From Desulfuromonadales bacterium (GTDB lineage Bacteria; Desulfobacterota; Desulfuromonadia; Desulfuromonadales; Syntrophotaleaceae), in NCBI GenBank assembly GCA_030613545.1, contig JAUWLU010000009.1, forward strand, positions 1-34,336: a stretch of 34,336 nucleotides of DNA, in the 5' to 3' direction. The notes below the pieces were generated by a model, which saw nothing but the letters and a program-made list of their open reading frames with translations, was not told the DNA's origin and did no database searches. Each line of letters starts with the position of its first letter. Position 1 is the first letter of the stretch. Shown in pieces: positions 25,547 through 32,825 of the stretch. The translations under genes were made by a program, and so were the position numbers.

Positions 25547-26812
25547 ATGGCTGCGGAACATTACGATCTGATTGTCATTGGCGCGGGCCTGGCCGAACAG
25601 ATTGTCGCCACCCTGCTGGCCGGGCAAGGCTATCGTGTACTTTCGTTGCCGGCTGCGGCTCAAACCGATGAAGAGCAGTTGGCTTGCTGTCCGGCCCTGG
25701 ACAAGCTGCTGACAAACCTTGAAGGGGAGCATCTTCCACGGCACTCGACCGATTCCTGGCAACTGGTAACGGACGACATTCGCTTGGAACTGGGCGGCCC
25801 CCTGCCTTTGGCAGAAGAACTTCGGCGTGAATTCCCCGACCATCATTCATCGATCCAGGCCCTGTTGGCCCGCCTCGATGAATGGGGGCACAAACTGAAC
25901 CTGCTTCTGACCAGCACCGCGCCCGACTCGTCCTTGCGTGCCATCCGCTTCCTGACTCTTTATCGGCGCCAGTTAGGTCATAGCCTGCCTGCCCGTCGGC
26001 TGCAACAGCCCATTAAGGGGCTGCTGGCAACGCTCGGCGCCCCAGAACCACAGCAAGCCCTGACCCAGCTGTTATCCGGATTGTGCCTGGTGACGCCAGC
26101 CAGACTTTCCATCGCCGAGGCGGCCTTGAAATGGCACATCGCCACTCGTCCTCAACACATCTTGGTGCCGGAACTGACTCAACTGTTGACCGATCGCTAT
26201 GCCGCCGCCGGCGGCCAGAGCATCCCGCTGGATGAATTGAGCGAAATAAAATATACCGGCAAATGCCTGGATGGCGTCAGCTTGCTCAATGGAAGGTGCC
26301 TGAGCGCACGCCAGTTCCTGGTCGGTTCCTTGCCCGAGCACATCGAGCCGCATCCTGCTCTGGCATCGGCCCTGGCCAAGCCTCCAGACAAGCCACGGCG
26401 CTGGACCCTCACCGGCCTCCCCCTTCAGCGACCGCCGATGCTGGCCCGGCGGATCATACTGGCCGGCGAACCGGTCTTACGTCTGACCTGGCAGCAGGAA
26501 AGCCCATCAGCGGGCCAGGCTCTGGTTGAAGTATCCCGCCCCGCAGACCAAACCGTACCCAATACGGAATCGGTGCGTCGACAGCTGGCATCCCTGCTGC
26601 CCTTTACCGATTTTGAGCTGACCGAAACGGATTGCCCCTCGACCGTACCCGTGGTACACGACAGCTTCTGGCCGCGCGGTGGCCTGCCCCGACCGGCAGC
26701 TTCCAACGCCTTGTTTTGCCACGGGCCCCATCTGCTGCCATCGGTCGGCTTAAACGCCGACGCGATGCTTGGTCAAGCCGCCGCCGGCACCTTGCAGCAA
26801 CGCCTCGGCTGA
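25547..26812 (+). CDS. GDI/FAD-dependent oxidoreductase-like Rossmann protein
   Basis: A 421-residue protein that begins EHYDLIVIGAGLAEQIVATLLAGQGYRVLSL, a dinucleotide-binding beta-alpha-beta unit. The GxGxxG fingerprint is altered: Gly12, Gly14, then Glu17 where the third Gly is usual. This GxGLxE form is the one seen in Rab GDI/REP proteins rather than in most FAD enzymes. The rest is poorly conserved and I do not recognise a substrate domain; the C-terminal HGPHLLPSVGLNADAMLGQAAAGTLQQRL resembles the C-terminal FAD-contact helix of amine oxidase/phytoene desaturase-like proteins. It may have lost FAD binding or bind it differently. Likely cotranscribed with the DUF523 gene. Start by position of homology; the ribosome site is weak (AGGATG). 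Confidence 0.7.
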   Translation: MAAEHYDLIVIGAGLAEQIVATLLAGQGYRVLSLPAAAQTDEEQLACCPALDKLLTNLEGEHLPRHSTDSWQLVTDDIRLELGGPLPLAEELRREFPDHHSSIQALLARLDEWGHKLNLLLTSTAPDSSLRAIRFLTLYRRQLGHSLPARRLQQPIKGLLATLGAPEPQQALTQLLSGLCLVTPARLSIAEAALKWHIATRPQHILVPELTQLLTDRYAAAGGQSIPLDELSEIKYTGKCLDGVSLLNGRCLSARQFLVGSLPEHIEPHPALASALAKPPDKPRRWTLTGLPLQRPPMLARRIILAGEPVLRLTWQQESPSAGQALVEVSRPADQTVPNTESVRRQLASLLPFTDFELTETDCPSTVPVVHDSFWPRGGLPRPAASNALFCHGPHLLPSVGLNADAMLGQAAAGTLQQRLG

Positions 26813-26883
26813 TATCTCATCCATCGTCCTTTCTGTACTTGATTTATTGCAACCCGGCAAACGAACCGGGCGGGAAAAAAGGG

Positions 26884-26912
26884 TTGCAAAGGTCCGGAAA
26901 GCATGCTAATTA
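26884..26912 (+). promoter_or_regulatory. Sigma-70-type promoter for rpmB
   Basis: TTGCAA (26884-26889) is followed after 17 bases by TAATTA (26907-26912). The leader to the ATG at 26945 is about 25 bases and holds AGGAGG. Confidence 0.55.
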
Positions 26913-26944
26913 TAGCCGCTCTAAATTTCCAGGAGGTTATCAAA

Positions 26945-27133
26945 ATGGCCAGAGTTTGTGAGATATGTGGTAAGAGACCGACGACCGGCAATAATGTCAG
27001 TCATGCACAGAACAAGACCCGGAAGGTATGGTATCCAAACCTCCAGAAGATAAGAGCGCTGCACAAAGGCAAGGTACAGTCCATCAAAATCTGTACCCGC
27101 TGTCTGCGTTCCGGAGCCGTTACCAAGGCCTGA
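26945..27133 (+). CDS. rpmB: 50S ribosomal protein L28
   Basis: A 62-residue L28 with [34 protein letters not shown] at the N-terminus and the C-terminal block [12 protein letters not shown]. The CxxC pairs (CEIC and CTRC) make this the zinc-binding C+ form; many bacteria also carry a C- paralogue used in zinc limitation. AGGAGG lies 8 bases before the ATG. It has its own promoter and terminator, so it is monocistronic. Confidence 0.97.
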   Translation: MARVCEICGKRPTTGNNVSHAQNKTRKVWYPNLQKIRALHKGKVQSIKICTRCLRSGAVTKA

Positions 27134-27169
27134 TCGGTCTAAAACGGACCATACAGCTTACGCATCAAT

Positions 27170-27201
27170 AAAAAAGGGGGAACTACGGTTCCCCCTTTTT
27201 T
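27170..27201. terminator. Bidirectional terminator between rpmB and ridA
   Basis: GGGGGAAC (27176-27183) pairs with GTTCCCCC (27188-27195) over a 4-base loop. Six A on the left and six T on the right make it a terminator on both strands, serving rpmB (plus) and the rel-ridA transcript (minus). Confidence 0.92.
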
Positions 27202-27225
27202 ATTGCCGAATGCGTTGCCGAATTA

Positions 27226-27615
27226 TCAGCAAACCCGCGCCACTCCCTCGATCTCCACCAGGGCCTTTTTAGGCAAAGCCGCCACCTGTACCGTGGCCCG
27301 CGCCGGTGCAGCATCGGCGCGAAAATGACGGCCGTAGATTTCATTGACGACGGCAAAATCCTGCAGATCGACAAGATAGATGGTCGTTTTGACTACCGCA
27401 TCGAAATCCAGTCCGGCCGCCTTTAATACCGCACCGATATTGGCCATGACCTGCTCGGCCTGGGCGGCAATCCCCCCCGTCACCAGCTCACCACTGGCGG
27501 CATCAAGAGCGAGCTGGCCGGAAAAAAACAGCCAGTCGCCGACCTTAACCGCCTGGGAATAGGGGCCGATCGCCGCTGGCGCGTCAGATGTGGCAATAAC
27601 CTGTTTGATTGTCAT
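27226..27615 (-). CDS. ridA: RidA family protein (reactive imine deaminase)
   Basis: A 129-residue RidA/YjgF/UK114 protein that should hydrolyse reactive enamine/imine intermediates from threonine and serine dehydration to 2-ketoacids. PAAIGPYSQAVKVGDWLFFSGQLALD and the C-terminal PARATVQVAALPKKALVEIEGVA are complete, including the Arg of PARATVQV that binds the substrate carboxylate and the final Glu. It works as a cytoplasmic trimer. GGGAGG precedes the ATG at 27615. The position after rel, at the end of the yicC-gmk-rpoZ-rel cluster, is common in this bacterial group. Confidence 0.95.
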   Translation of the reverse strand: MTIKQVIATSDAPAAIGPYSQAVKVGDWLFFSGQLALDAASGELVTGGIAAQAEQVMANIGAVLKAAGLDFDAVVKTTIYLVDLQDFAVVNEIYGRHFRADAAPARATVQVAALPKKALVEIEGVARVC

Positions 27616-27719
27616 AGCTCTCCCTCCCATCGCCTGATCACTTAAATACTCAACTGACCGGGTCGCCGATTTTGAGGCAGCTCAGGCTGGTTTTGGCCCC
27701 CTGCCATACACCGCCAATG

Positions 27720-29888
27720 TCAGCCTCGCATCCGCTCGACTTTAAAAACCCCTTTGACCTGTTGCAACGCCTTGGTTATTCGATTGAGATGTTCCCGGTC
27801 CTGCAGGTCGATAGTAAAGACGATCTGGGCCTTGCTATCGTCGGTGGTGTGAACGTTAGCCGAGATGATATTGGCCTCGCAGTTACTCACCTCACCACTG
27901 ATATTGGCCAGGATCCCCTTCTGATCGAGGCAGAATACCCTCACCTTGACCAGATGGGACGACTTTTTCTTCAGATCCCATTCCACCTCGATGCGGCGCT
28001 CGGGATCGCTCTGCAAAACACCGGGACAATCAGCGGCATGCACGGTAATACCACGCCCGCGGGTAATAAAGCCGACCACCGGATCGCCAGGCAGAGGATT
28101 GCAGCACTTGGCGTAACGCACCATGATATCGTCGAGGCCTTGAATCTTGATCGCGCTGGAAGGCTTTTTGTGAATCCGTTCCAGCACCCGGCCGATACGC
28201 CCCTTTTGCTTGGGTGCTTCGGGCTTGAGGCGATCTTCCGGCACGACCCGACCCACCACCTGGCCAAGGGAAAGCTTGCCATAACCGATGGCGGCCAACA
28301 GGTCGTCGCTGGCGTGATAGCCAAGCTCCTCCATGGCGGTCGCCATCTCCGCCGACTGCAGCGCCCGCTTCAGGCTGATACCGTATTTACGCAATCTTTT
28401 TTCGAGGAGTTCCCGACCGAGCAGCAGGCTCTTTTCATGCTGTTCAGTCTTGATCCACTGCCGTATCTTGCTGGCGGCCCGGGACGTCTTGACGAATTTC
28501 AACCAGTCCTTGCTTGGCTGCTGGCTGGTCGAGGTGATGACCTCGACAATGTCACTGCTGTGCAGTTCGGTCTTTAGGGGCACCAGCTTGCCGTTGACCC
28601 GAGCCCCGCTGCAGTGATTGCCGACATCGGTATGAACGCTGTAGGCAAAATCGATGGGTGTGGCCCCCCGCGGAAAAGCTTTAACAGTGCCCTTGGGAGT
28701 GAAGACATAGACTTCATCGGAAAACAGGTCGTCATTGAGAGCCTCCAGCAGGCCGATCTCATCGCTGTCCTCCTGCTGTCCCCCGAGAATCCGCTGCAAG
28801 GAACCTACCTGCTTTTTGGCCTCGGCGGCAGGAGCTGGCCCTGCCTGCTGCTCCTTGTATCGCCAGTGGGCAGCGATCCCCTCTTCGGCGATGCGATGCA
28901 TCTCCTCAGTGCGAATCTGTACCTCCATGCGCTCGCCAAAGGGCCCGATTACCGTCGTATGCAACGACTGATACATATTCGGCTTGGGCATGGCGATAAA
29001 ATCCTTGAACCGCCCGGGAACAGGCTTCCATGCCGCATGAATAACCCCGAGCACCGTATAGCACTCGGGCATGGTCTGCACGATCACACGAAAGGCGATG
29101 AGATCGTAAACTTCGTCGAAGCCGACCTGCTGGCGAACCATCTTGCGATGAATCGAATAGAGATGCTTATAGCGACCGTAGCAGACCCCCTTGATGCCAT
29201 GCCGACCGACTTTCTCCAGGAGCAGCCGCTTTACTTGATCGATGTAGCCGGAGCGATCCTTTTCGTTGCGGGCGACCTTATCCCGCAAATCGAAATAGAT
29301 CTCTGGCATGGCATAGCGCAGGGACAAGTCTTCCATTTCGCATTTCAACCAGCTGACACCGAGACGGTTCGCCAGAGGGGCATAGATTGCCAGGGTCTCT
29401 TTGGCAAAACGCCGCTGCTCGTCCGCGGCGACCTTCTCCATGGTGCGCAGATTGTGCAACCGGTCGGCCAATTGCACCAGAATAATGCGGATATCCCTGG
29501 CCATGGAAAGCAACATCTTGCGAAAGTTTTCGGCCTGCCGTTCTTCCTCTGCGGAGAAGACCAGCTTACGGAGGCTGGCCAGACTCTCGACCAGTTCACC
29601 CACCTCGGCACCGAACTGCTGGCGCAGCGTATCGACATCGACCAGTTGCTGGTCAACGATATCGATGAGCATACCGGCAACAAGGGTCGCCACGTCGGGT
29701 TTAAACCGGATTAGAATGTGAGCGACTTCCACGGCATGGGTCAGGCAGGTTTCGCCGGAATCACGATGCCGACCGCGATAGACCTTGACGCACAAAGCGT
29801 AAGCCTGCCGCAACTGATCGATTTCGGTGGCCGAATGATGATCGAGAAGCTGTTGAATGATGTTTTTAAACTGCTGGGATGGGCGCAT
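27720..29888 (-). CDS. rel: RelA/SpoT (Rel) protein with degenerate hydrolase motif
   Basis: A 722-residue long RSH protein with all domains. The HD hydrolase domain (residues 40-150) keeps His51 and ADRLHN (Asp142, Asn146), but the HDxxED motif reads IDIVDQ at 75-80, losing the metal-binding His and the Glu-Asp pair. The synthetase (about 230-345) looks intact: YGRYKHLYSIHRKM, YDLIAFRVIV with Asp262, RFKD at 293-296, MPKPNMYQSLHTTVIGP, EVQIRT near 322. The C-terminal half has a TGS domain (VYVFTPKGTVKAFPRGATPIDFAYSVH), the zinc-finger/RIS region (YAKCCNPLPGDPVVGF) and an ACT domain. It should make (p)ppGpp from GTP/GDP and ATP on starved ribosomes; hydrolysis is doubtful. Start uncertain (ATG at 29963 also open; neither has a clear ribosome site). 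Confidence 0.92.
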   Translation of the reverse strand: MRPSQQFKNIIQQLLDHHSATEIDQLRQAYALCVKVYRGRHRDSGETCLTHAVEVAHILIRFKPDVATLVAGMLIDIVDQQLVDVDTLRQQFGAEVGELVESLASLRKLVFSAEEERQAENFRKMLLSMARDIRIILVQLADRLHNLRTMEKVAADEQRRFAKETLAIYAPLANRLGVSWLKCEMEDLSLRYAMPEIYFDLRDKVARNEKDRSGYIDQVKRLLLEKVGRHGIKGVCYGRYKHLYSIHRKMVRQQVGFDEVYDLIAFRVIVQTMPECYTVLGVIHAAWKPVPGRFKDFIAMPKPNMYQSLHTTVIGPFGERMEVQIRTEEMHRIAEEGIAAHWRYKEQQAGPAPAAEAKKQVGSLQRILGGQQEDSDEIGLLEALNDDLFSDEVYVFTPKGTVKAFPRGATPIDFAYSVHTDVGNHCSGARVNGKLVPLKTELHSSDIVEVITSTSQQPSKDWLKFVKTSRAASKIRQWIKTEQHEKSLLLGRELLEKRLRKYGISLKRALQSAEMATAMEELGYHASDDLLAAIGYGKLSLGQVVGRVVPEDRLKPEAPKQKGRIGRVLERIHKKPSSAIKIQGLDDIMVRYAKCCNPLPGDPVVGFITRGRGITVHAADCPGVLQSDPERRIEVEWDLKKKSSHLVKVRVFCLDQKGILANISGEVSNCEANIISANVHTTDDSKAQIVFTIDLQDREHLNRITKALQQVKGVFKVERMRG

Positions 29889-29951
29889 GGCAAAGGGCCG
29901 AAGGAGCGGAACCGACTTGAAGATGCGGTACCGCCAGGACGTAAAGAGGAC

Positions 29952-29977
29952 CGGCCGGCACATTGAAGCACCGGCCG
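29952..29977 (-). other. Hairpin in the rel leader
   Basis: CGGCCGG (29952-29958) pairs with CCGGCCG (29971-29977) across a 12-base loop. It lies between the element copy and the rel start, and the loop would contain the alternative ATG at 29963. There is no T-run, so it is not a standard terminator; it could affect rel translation. Confidence 0.3.
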
Positions 29978-29997
29978 AAAAATGTAAGATCAGTTTT

Positions 29998-30146
29998 GAT
30001 GTTTTCGCAAAAAATCATGGGATGGCTAAGCAAAACTTTCGGTCTACAAGGCGTAGTGTTTTTCAGGGGTGAAGGCATACCTAGGGTATGTCGAGGTCCT
30101 GAAAAAACGCTGCAACGCAGTAGGGCGGACTTTTTGCGACGCCATC
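29998..30146 (+). repeat. MITE-like 150-bp element, copy 5 (149 bp)
   Basis: This copy has lost one G in the GTAGTGG segment, which breaks the 50-codon frame. Flanks are AGTTTT (29992-29997) and AGCTTTT (30147-30153), an imperfect direct repeat that suggests an older insertion. It lies between rpoZ and rel, and its last two bases form part of the rpoZ stop codon. Confidence 0.88.
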
Positions 30147-30351
30147 AGCTTTTGCTGATGGGGATCTCGTAGTCAACCTTGCCGGCGGCAACTTCCCGCA
30201 GGCCGAGGACGATCTTTTTATTGTTGCTTTTGTTCTCAATCAGCGGGTTAGCGCCCTTATAGAGCTGCTTGGTACGCTTGGCCGCAACCATAACGAGCAG
30301 AAAACGGTTGGGAATCTGCTTCAAACAATCTTCTACCGTGATACGTGCCAT
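30145..30351 (-). CDS. rpoZ: RNA polymerase omega subunit
   Basis: A 68-residue omega subunit. [33 protein letters not shown] is the conserved core that wraps the beta-prime C-terminus; [17 protein letters not shown] completes it. It helps assemble RNA polymerase and can contribute to a (p)ppGpp binding site, which fits its position next to rel and gmk. The C-terminus ends [11 protein letters not shown]. The TGA stop is made of one base from the flank and two from the element, so the present 3' end of the gene lies exactly at an insertion. Confidence 0.95.
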   Translation of the reverse strand: MARITVEDCLKQIPNRFLLVMVAAKRTKQLYKGANPLIENKSNNKKIVLGLREVAAGKVDYEIPISKS

Positions 30352-30430
30352 AGAATTATTTCCCTGTTATGTGTTGAAAAGGTGCCATTGTTGGATTTGC
30401 GATCAGAACGCCCTCAGCAAAGAACAAAGA

Positions 30431-31048
30431 TCAACGGCCTATTTCACCGAAAAGTCGCTGCACCTGGTCCTTCAAAATCTCGGTCCGGCAAGCCGCTGCC
30501 ACCAGGATGGCCTGCAGCTGCCGACTGGCCAGATCGAAGTCGTCGTTGATCACCAGATAATCATACCAGAACATTTCGCGCATCTCGATCCGAGCATTGC
30601 GCAGCCGTTGTTCAATGACTTCAGCGGCGTCCGTCTGCCGCCCTTTCAGTCGTCGCTCCAACTCCTGAAAAGAGGGCGGCAACACAAAGATGAAAATGGC
30701 ATCGGGGCAGCGTTCCTTAAGCTGAGCAGCCCCCTGGCAATCGATCTCGAGCAACAGATCGCAACCGGCGTCACGCACTTCTTCCAGACTGGCAAGGGCT
30801 GTTCCGTAACGATTGCCATGCACCAGCGCCCATTCGGCAAAGGCGCTGTCGGCCACCATGGCATCGAACTCGGCGTTGGAAACGAAATGATAATCCCGAC
30901 CGTCTACTTCCCCCACTCGGGGCGGACGGGTCGTATGGGAGACAGAGTGCCGCAGATTGGGTAAAATGTCAATTATCGCCTTACAAAGCGATGTTTTACC
31001 GGCCCCGGAGGGTGCGGATATTACATAAAGAAGACCTCTACGCTGCAT
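30431..31048 (-). CDS. gmk: Guanylate kinase
   Basis: A 205-residue enzyme that converts GMP to GDP with ATP. The P-loop SAPSGAGKTSLC is at about residues 11-22. SVSHTTRPPRVGEVDGRDYHFVS is the GMP-binding lid, and EWALVHGNRYGT and LEIDCQGAAQLKE follow. Guanylate kinase supplies the GDP/GTP that Rel uses, consistent with the conserved gmk-rpoZ-rel order. I chose ATG at 31048 with AGGA upstream over a GTG six bases earlier. Confidence 0.97.
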   Translation of the reverse strand: MQRRGLLYVISAPSGAGKTSLCKAIIDILPNLRHSVSHTTRPPRVGEVDGRDYHFVSNAEFDAMVADSAFAEWALVHGNRYGTALASLEEVRDAGCDLLLEIDCQGAAQLKERCPDAIFIFVLPPSFQELERRLKGRQTDAAEVIEQRLRNARIEMREMFWYDYLVINDDFDLASRQLQAILVAAACRTEILKDQVQRLFGEIGR

Positions 31049-31073
31049 AATCACTTCCTGTGATACGGCTGTA

Positions 31074-31170
31074 AGTGGCTAGTGGCAAGAGGGTAAAAAT
31101 CCGGCGAGCGGCACTCGGCGAGCGGGAAAATCTGACCACCGCCCCTAGCCGATAGCCGATAGCCGATAGC
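31074..31170. repeat. Short tandem repeats between gmk and yicC
   Basis: The 124-base gap is built from small repeats: AGTGGCT then AGTGGC (31074-31086), GGCGAGCGG twice (31103-31111 and 31117-31125), and AGCCGAT three times plus a partial copy (31147-31170). I see no promoter or terminator here. These look like slippage-prone filler of unknown role. Confidence 0.6.
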
Positions 31171-31172
31171 AT

Positions 31173-32051
31173 TTATTCGATATTCTGCACCTGCTCGCGG
31201 ATCTTTTCCAGTTCCGCCTTGATCGCCACCACCTGACGGGTCAATTCGACATCATTCGATTTGGAACCCATGGTGTTGGTTTCACGGTTCAGTTCCTGTA
31301 GCAGAAAATCCATCTGCCGGCCGACGGGTTCGTCGCTCTCGAGGAGCGTAGCAAACTGCTGCAGGTGACTTTTGAAGCGCGTCAGTTCTTCGCTGATGTC
31401 ACAACGGTCGGCAAATAGAGCGACTTCCTGCGCCACCCGCTGGGGATCGAACTCAAAACCCTTCTCCAGCCGTGCAAGGCGCTCCTGCAGCTTCAGCCGC
31501 CATTCCTGCGGAATCAGCGGCGCCCTCTGGGCCGCCCCGGTCAGCAGGCTCTCCAGGGTTGTGAAGCGCTCGTCCATATCCTGCCGGGTTGCCGTCCCTT
31601 CTGCCAGGCGCATGCCCTCAACAGCAGACAGGGCTTTGTCGAGTGCGGCCTCCAGGCAGTGGCGCACATCCTCCACGGCCGGCTCGGCCTCCTTGAGGGT
31701 AATCACATCCTTTTGCGCTGCCAGCAACTGCACGCTGACCCCACCGGTCAATTCGAAGGTACGCTCCATGCCTTCAAGCAACTGCAGATAATTATCCGCC
31801 AGAGCGCGGTTGAGTACCGGCACCTTGTCGGCATCGGAGGCGAAATCGAGGTTGACATAGACATCGATGCGCCCCCGTTTGAGCCGTGCCCCGACCTGTT
31901 TGCGCACCTCCCCTTCCAGGACCATCAGGGTACGGGGCACCTTGACAGTGACATCGCCATAGCGATGATTGACCGATTTAACTTCCACGGTGAGGGAGAT
32001 ATCGTTGCGTGAGGCCTGGCCCTTGCCATAGCCGGTCATGCTTTTAATCAT
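31173..32051 (-). CDS. yicC: YicC family endoribonuclease
   Basis: A 292-residue YicC/YloC protein. IKSMTGYGKG is the signature N-terminus, followed by EVKSVNHRYGDVTVKVPRTL, VRKQVGARLKRGRIDVYVNL and the C-terminal PVGRQMDFLLQELNRETNTMGSKSNDVELTRQVVAIKAELEKIREQVQNIE, which is near-universal in the family. YicC has been described as an endoribonuclease acting on small RNAs in E. coli. AAAGGA precedes the ATG. It heads the yicC-gmk-rpoZ-rel run; element copy 6 is inserted 28 bases upstream of its start. Confidence 0.93.
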   Translation of the reverse strand: MIKSMTGYGKGQASRNDISLTVEVKSVNHRYGDVTVKVPRTLMVLEGEVRKQVGARLKRGRIDVYVNLDFASDADKVPVLNRALADNYLQLLEGMERTFELTGGVSVQLLAAQKDVITLKEAEPAVEDVRHCLEAALDKALSAVEGMRLAEGTATRQDMDERFTTLESLLTGAAQRAPLIPQEWRLKLQERLARLEKGFEFDPQRVAQEVALFADRCDISEELTRFKSHLQQFATLLESDEPVGRQMDFLLQELNRETNTMGSKSNDVELTRQVVAIKAELEKIREQVQNIE

Positions 32052-32078
32052 GGATAATCCTTTGTCCGGTTAAATATT

Positions 32079-32228
32079 AATGCTTTCGCAAAAAGTCATG
32101 AGATGGCTAAGCAAAAATTTCGACCTACAAGGCGTAGTGGTTTTTCAGGGGTGAAGGCATACATATGGTATGCCGAAGTCCTGAAAAAGCGCTGCAACGC
32201 AGTAGGGTGGACTTTTTGCGACGCCATC
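32079..32228 (+). repeat. MITE-like 150-bp element, copy 6
   Basis: Flanked by the 7-base direct repeat AAATATT (32072-32078 and 32229-32235), between gmhB and yicC. The first base is A instead of G. The central hairpin is strongest here: GGCATAC and GTATGCC pair over 5 bases. Open in the 50-codon frame. Confidence 0.9.
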
Positions 32229-32243
32229 AAATATTGGGCGTCT

Positions 32244-32825
32244 TCAAAACGGCCGACGACAGATATAGTCGGCCGCCTGTTTCAGGTCGGCAAACCTTTT
32301 CGCCCGCTTTGACGCCACAGATTGCGCTGTCTCTTTACCATAGCCGGTAAGGACCAGTAACGATGAACAGCCGGCCCTTTCCCCCGCCTCGATATCGGCC
32401 TGTTTATCGCCGACCATATAGGACCGGGACAGGTCGATGCCATGTTCCCTGGCAGCCTGCAACAACAGACCCGGCTCTCCCTTGCGACAGGAGCAGACAC
32501 TTCGCCACTCACCGTAGCCGGCCGTAGGATGATGAGGGCAAACATAGAAGCCATCGACATGGGCTCCGGCTTCGGCCAGACGCTGGGCCAGATGGTGATG
32601 CAGAGCCTCGACGTCCGCCAGGGAGAAATAGCCGCGAGCCACTCCGGACTGATTGGTCACCACCAGCACCAGATAGCCGGCCCGGTTGAGCTGTTTAATG
32701 GCCTCGGGTGCTCCGGCAATGAACCGAAAATCCTCGATACGATGCAGGTAGTTCTTCTCCTCATTGATCGTACCGTCTCGATCGAGAAAGACCGCCGGCC
32801 GACCGGCTGAATCAATCCTGCTCAT
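32244..32825 (-). CDS. gmhB: D-glycero-D-manno-heptose 1,7-bisphosphate 7-phosphatase
   Basis: A 193-residue HAD-superfamily phosphatase. The catalytic FLDRDGT has Asp15 and Asp17, VVTNQSGVARGYF is the second motif, and YMVGDKQADIEAG the last. The zinc site CPHHP ... CSCRKGEPG, specific for GmhB, is complete. It removes the 7-phosphate on the way to ADP-heptose for LPS core. It overlaps the end of hldE by 14 bases, so the two heptose enzymes are coupled. Confidence 0.95.
   Translation of the reverse strand: MSRIDSAGRPAVFLDRDGTINEEKNYLHRIEDFRFIAGAPEAIKQLNRAGYLVLVVTNQSGVARGYFSLADVEALHHHLAQRLAEAGAHVDGFYVCPHHPTAGYGEWRSVCSCRKGEPGLLLQAAREHGIDLSRSYMVGDKQADIEAGERAGCSSLLVLTGYGKETAQSVASKRAKRFADLKQAADYICRRPF

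Noticed and set aside
26-32228. The six repeats as a CRISPR array or as tandem gene duplications
   Set aside because: Copies are 150 bp, kilobases apart and in both orientations, with no spacers and with direct duplications at the ends; this fits transposition instead.
32103-32312. Small proteins starting MAKQKFR within the element copies
   Set aside because: The same peptide arises from four copies, is truncated in two, has no ribosome site and varies freely at amino-acid level; I treat it as a by-product of the element.
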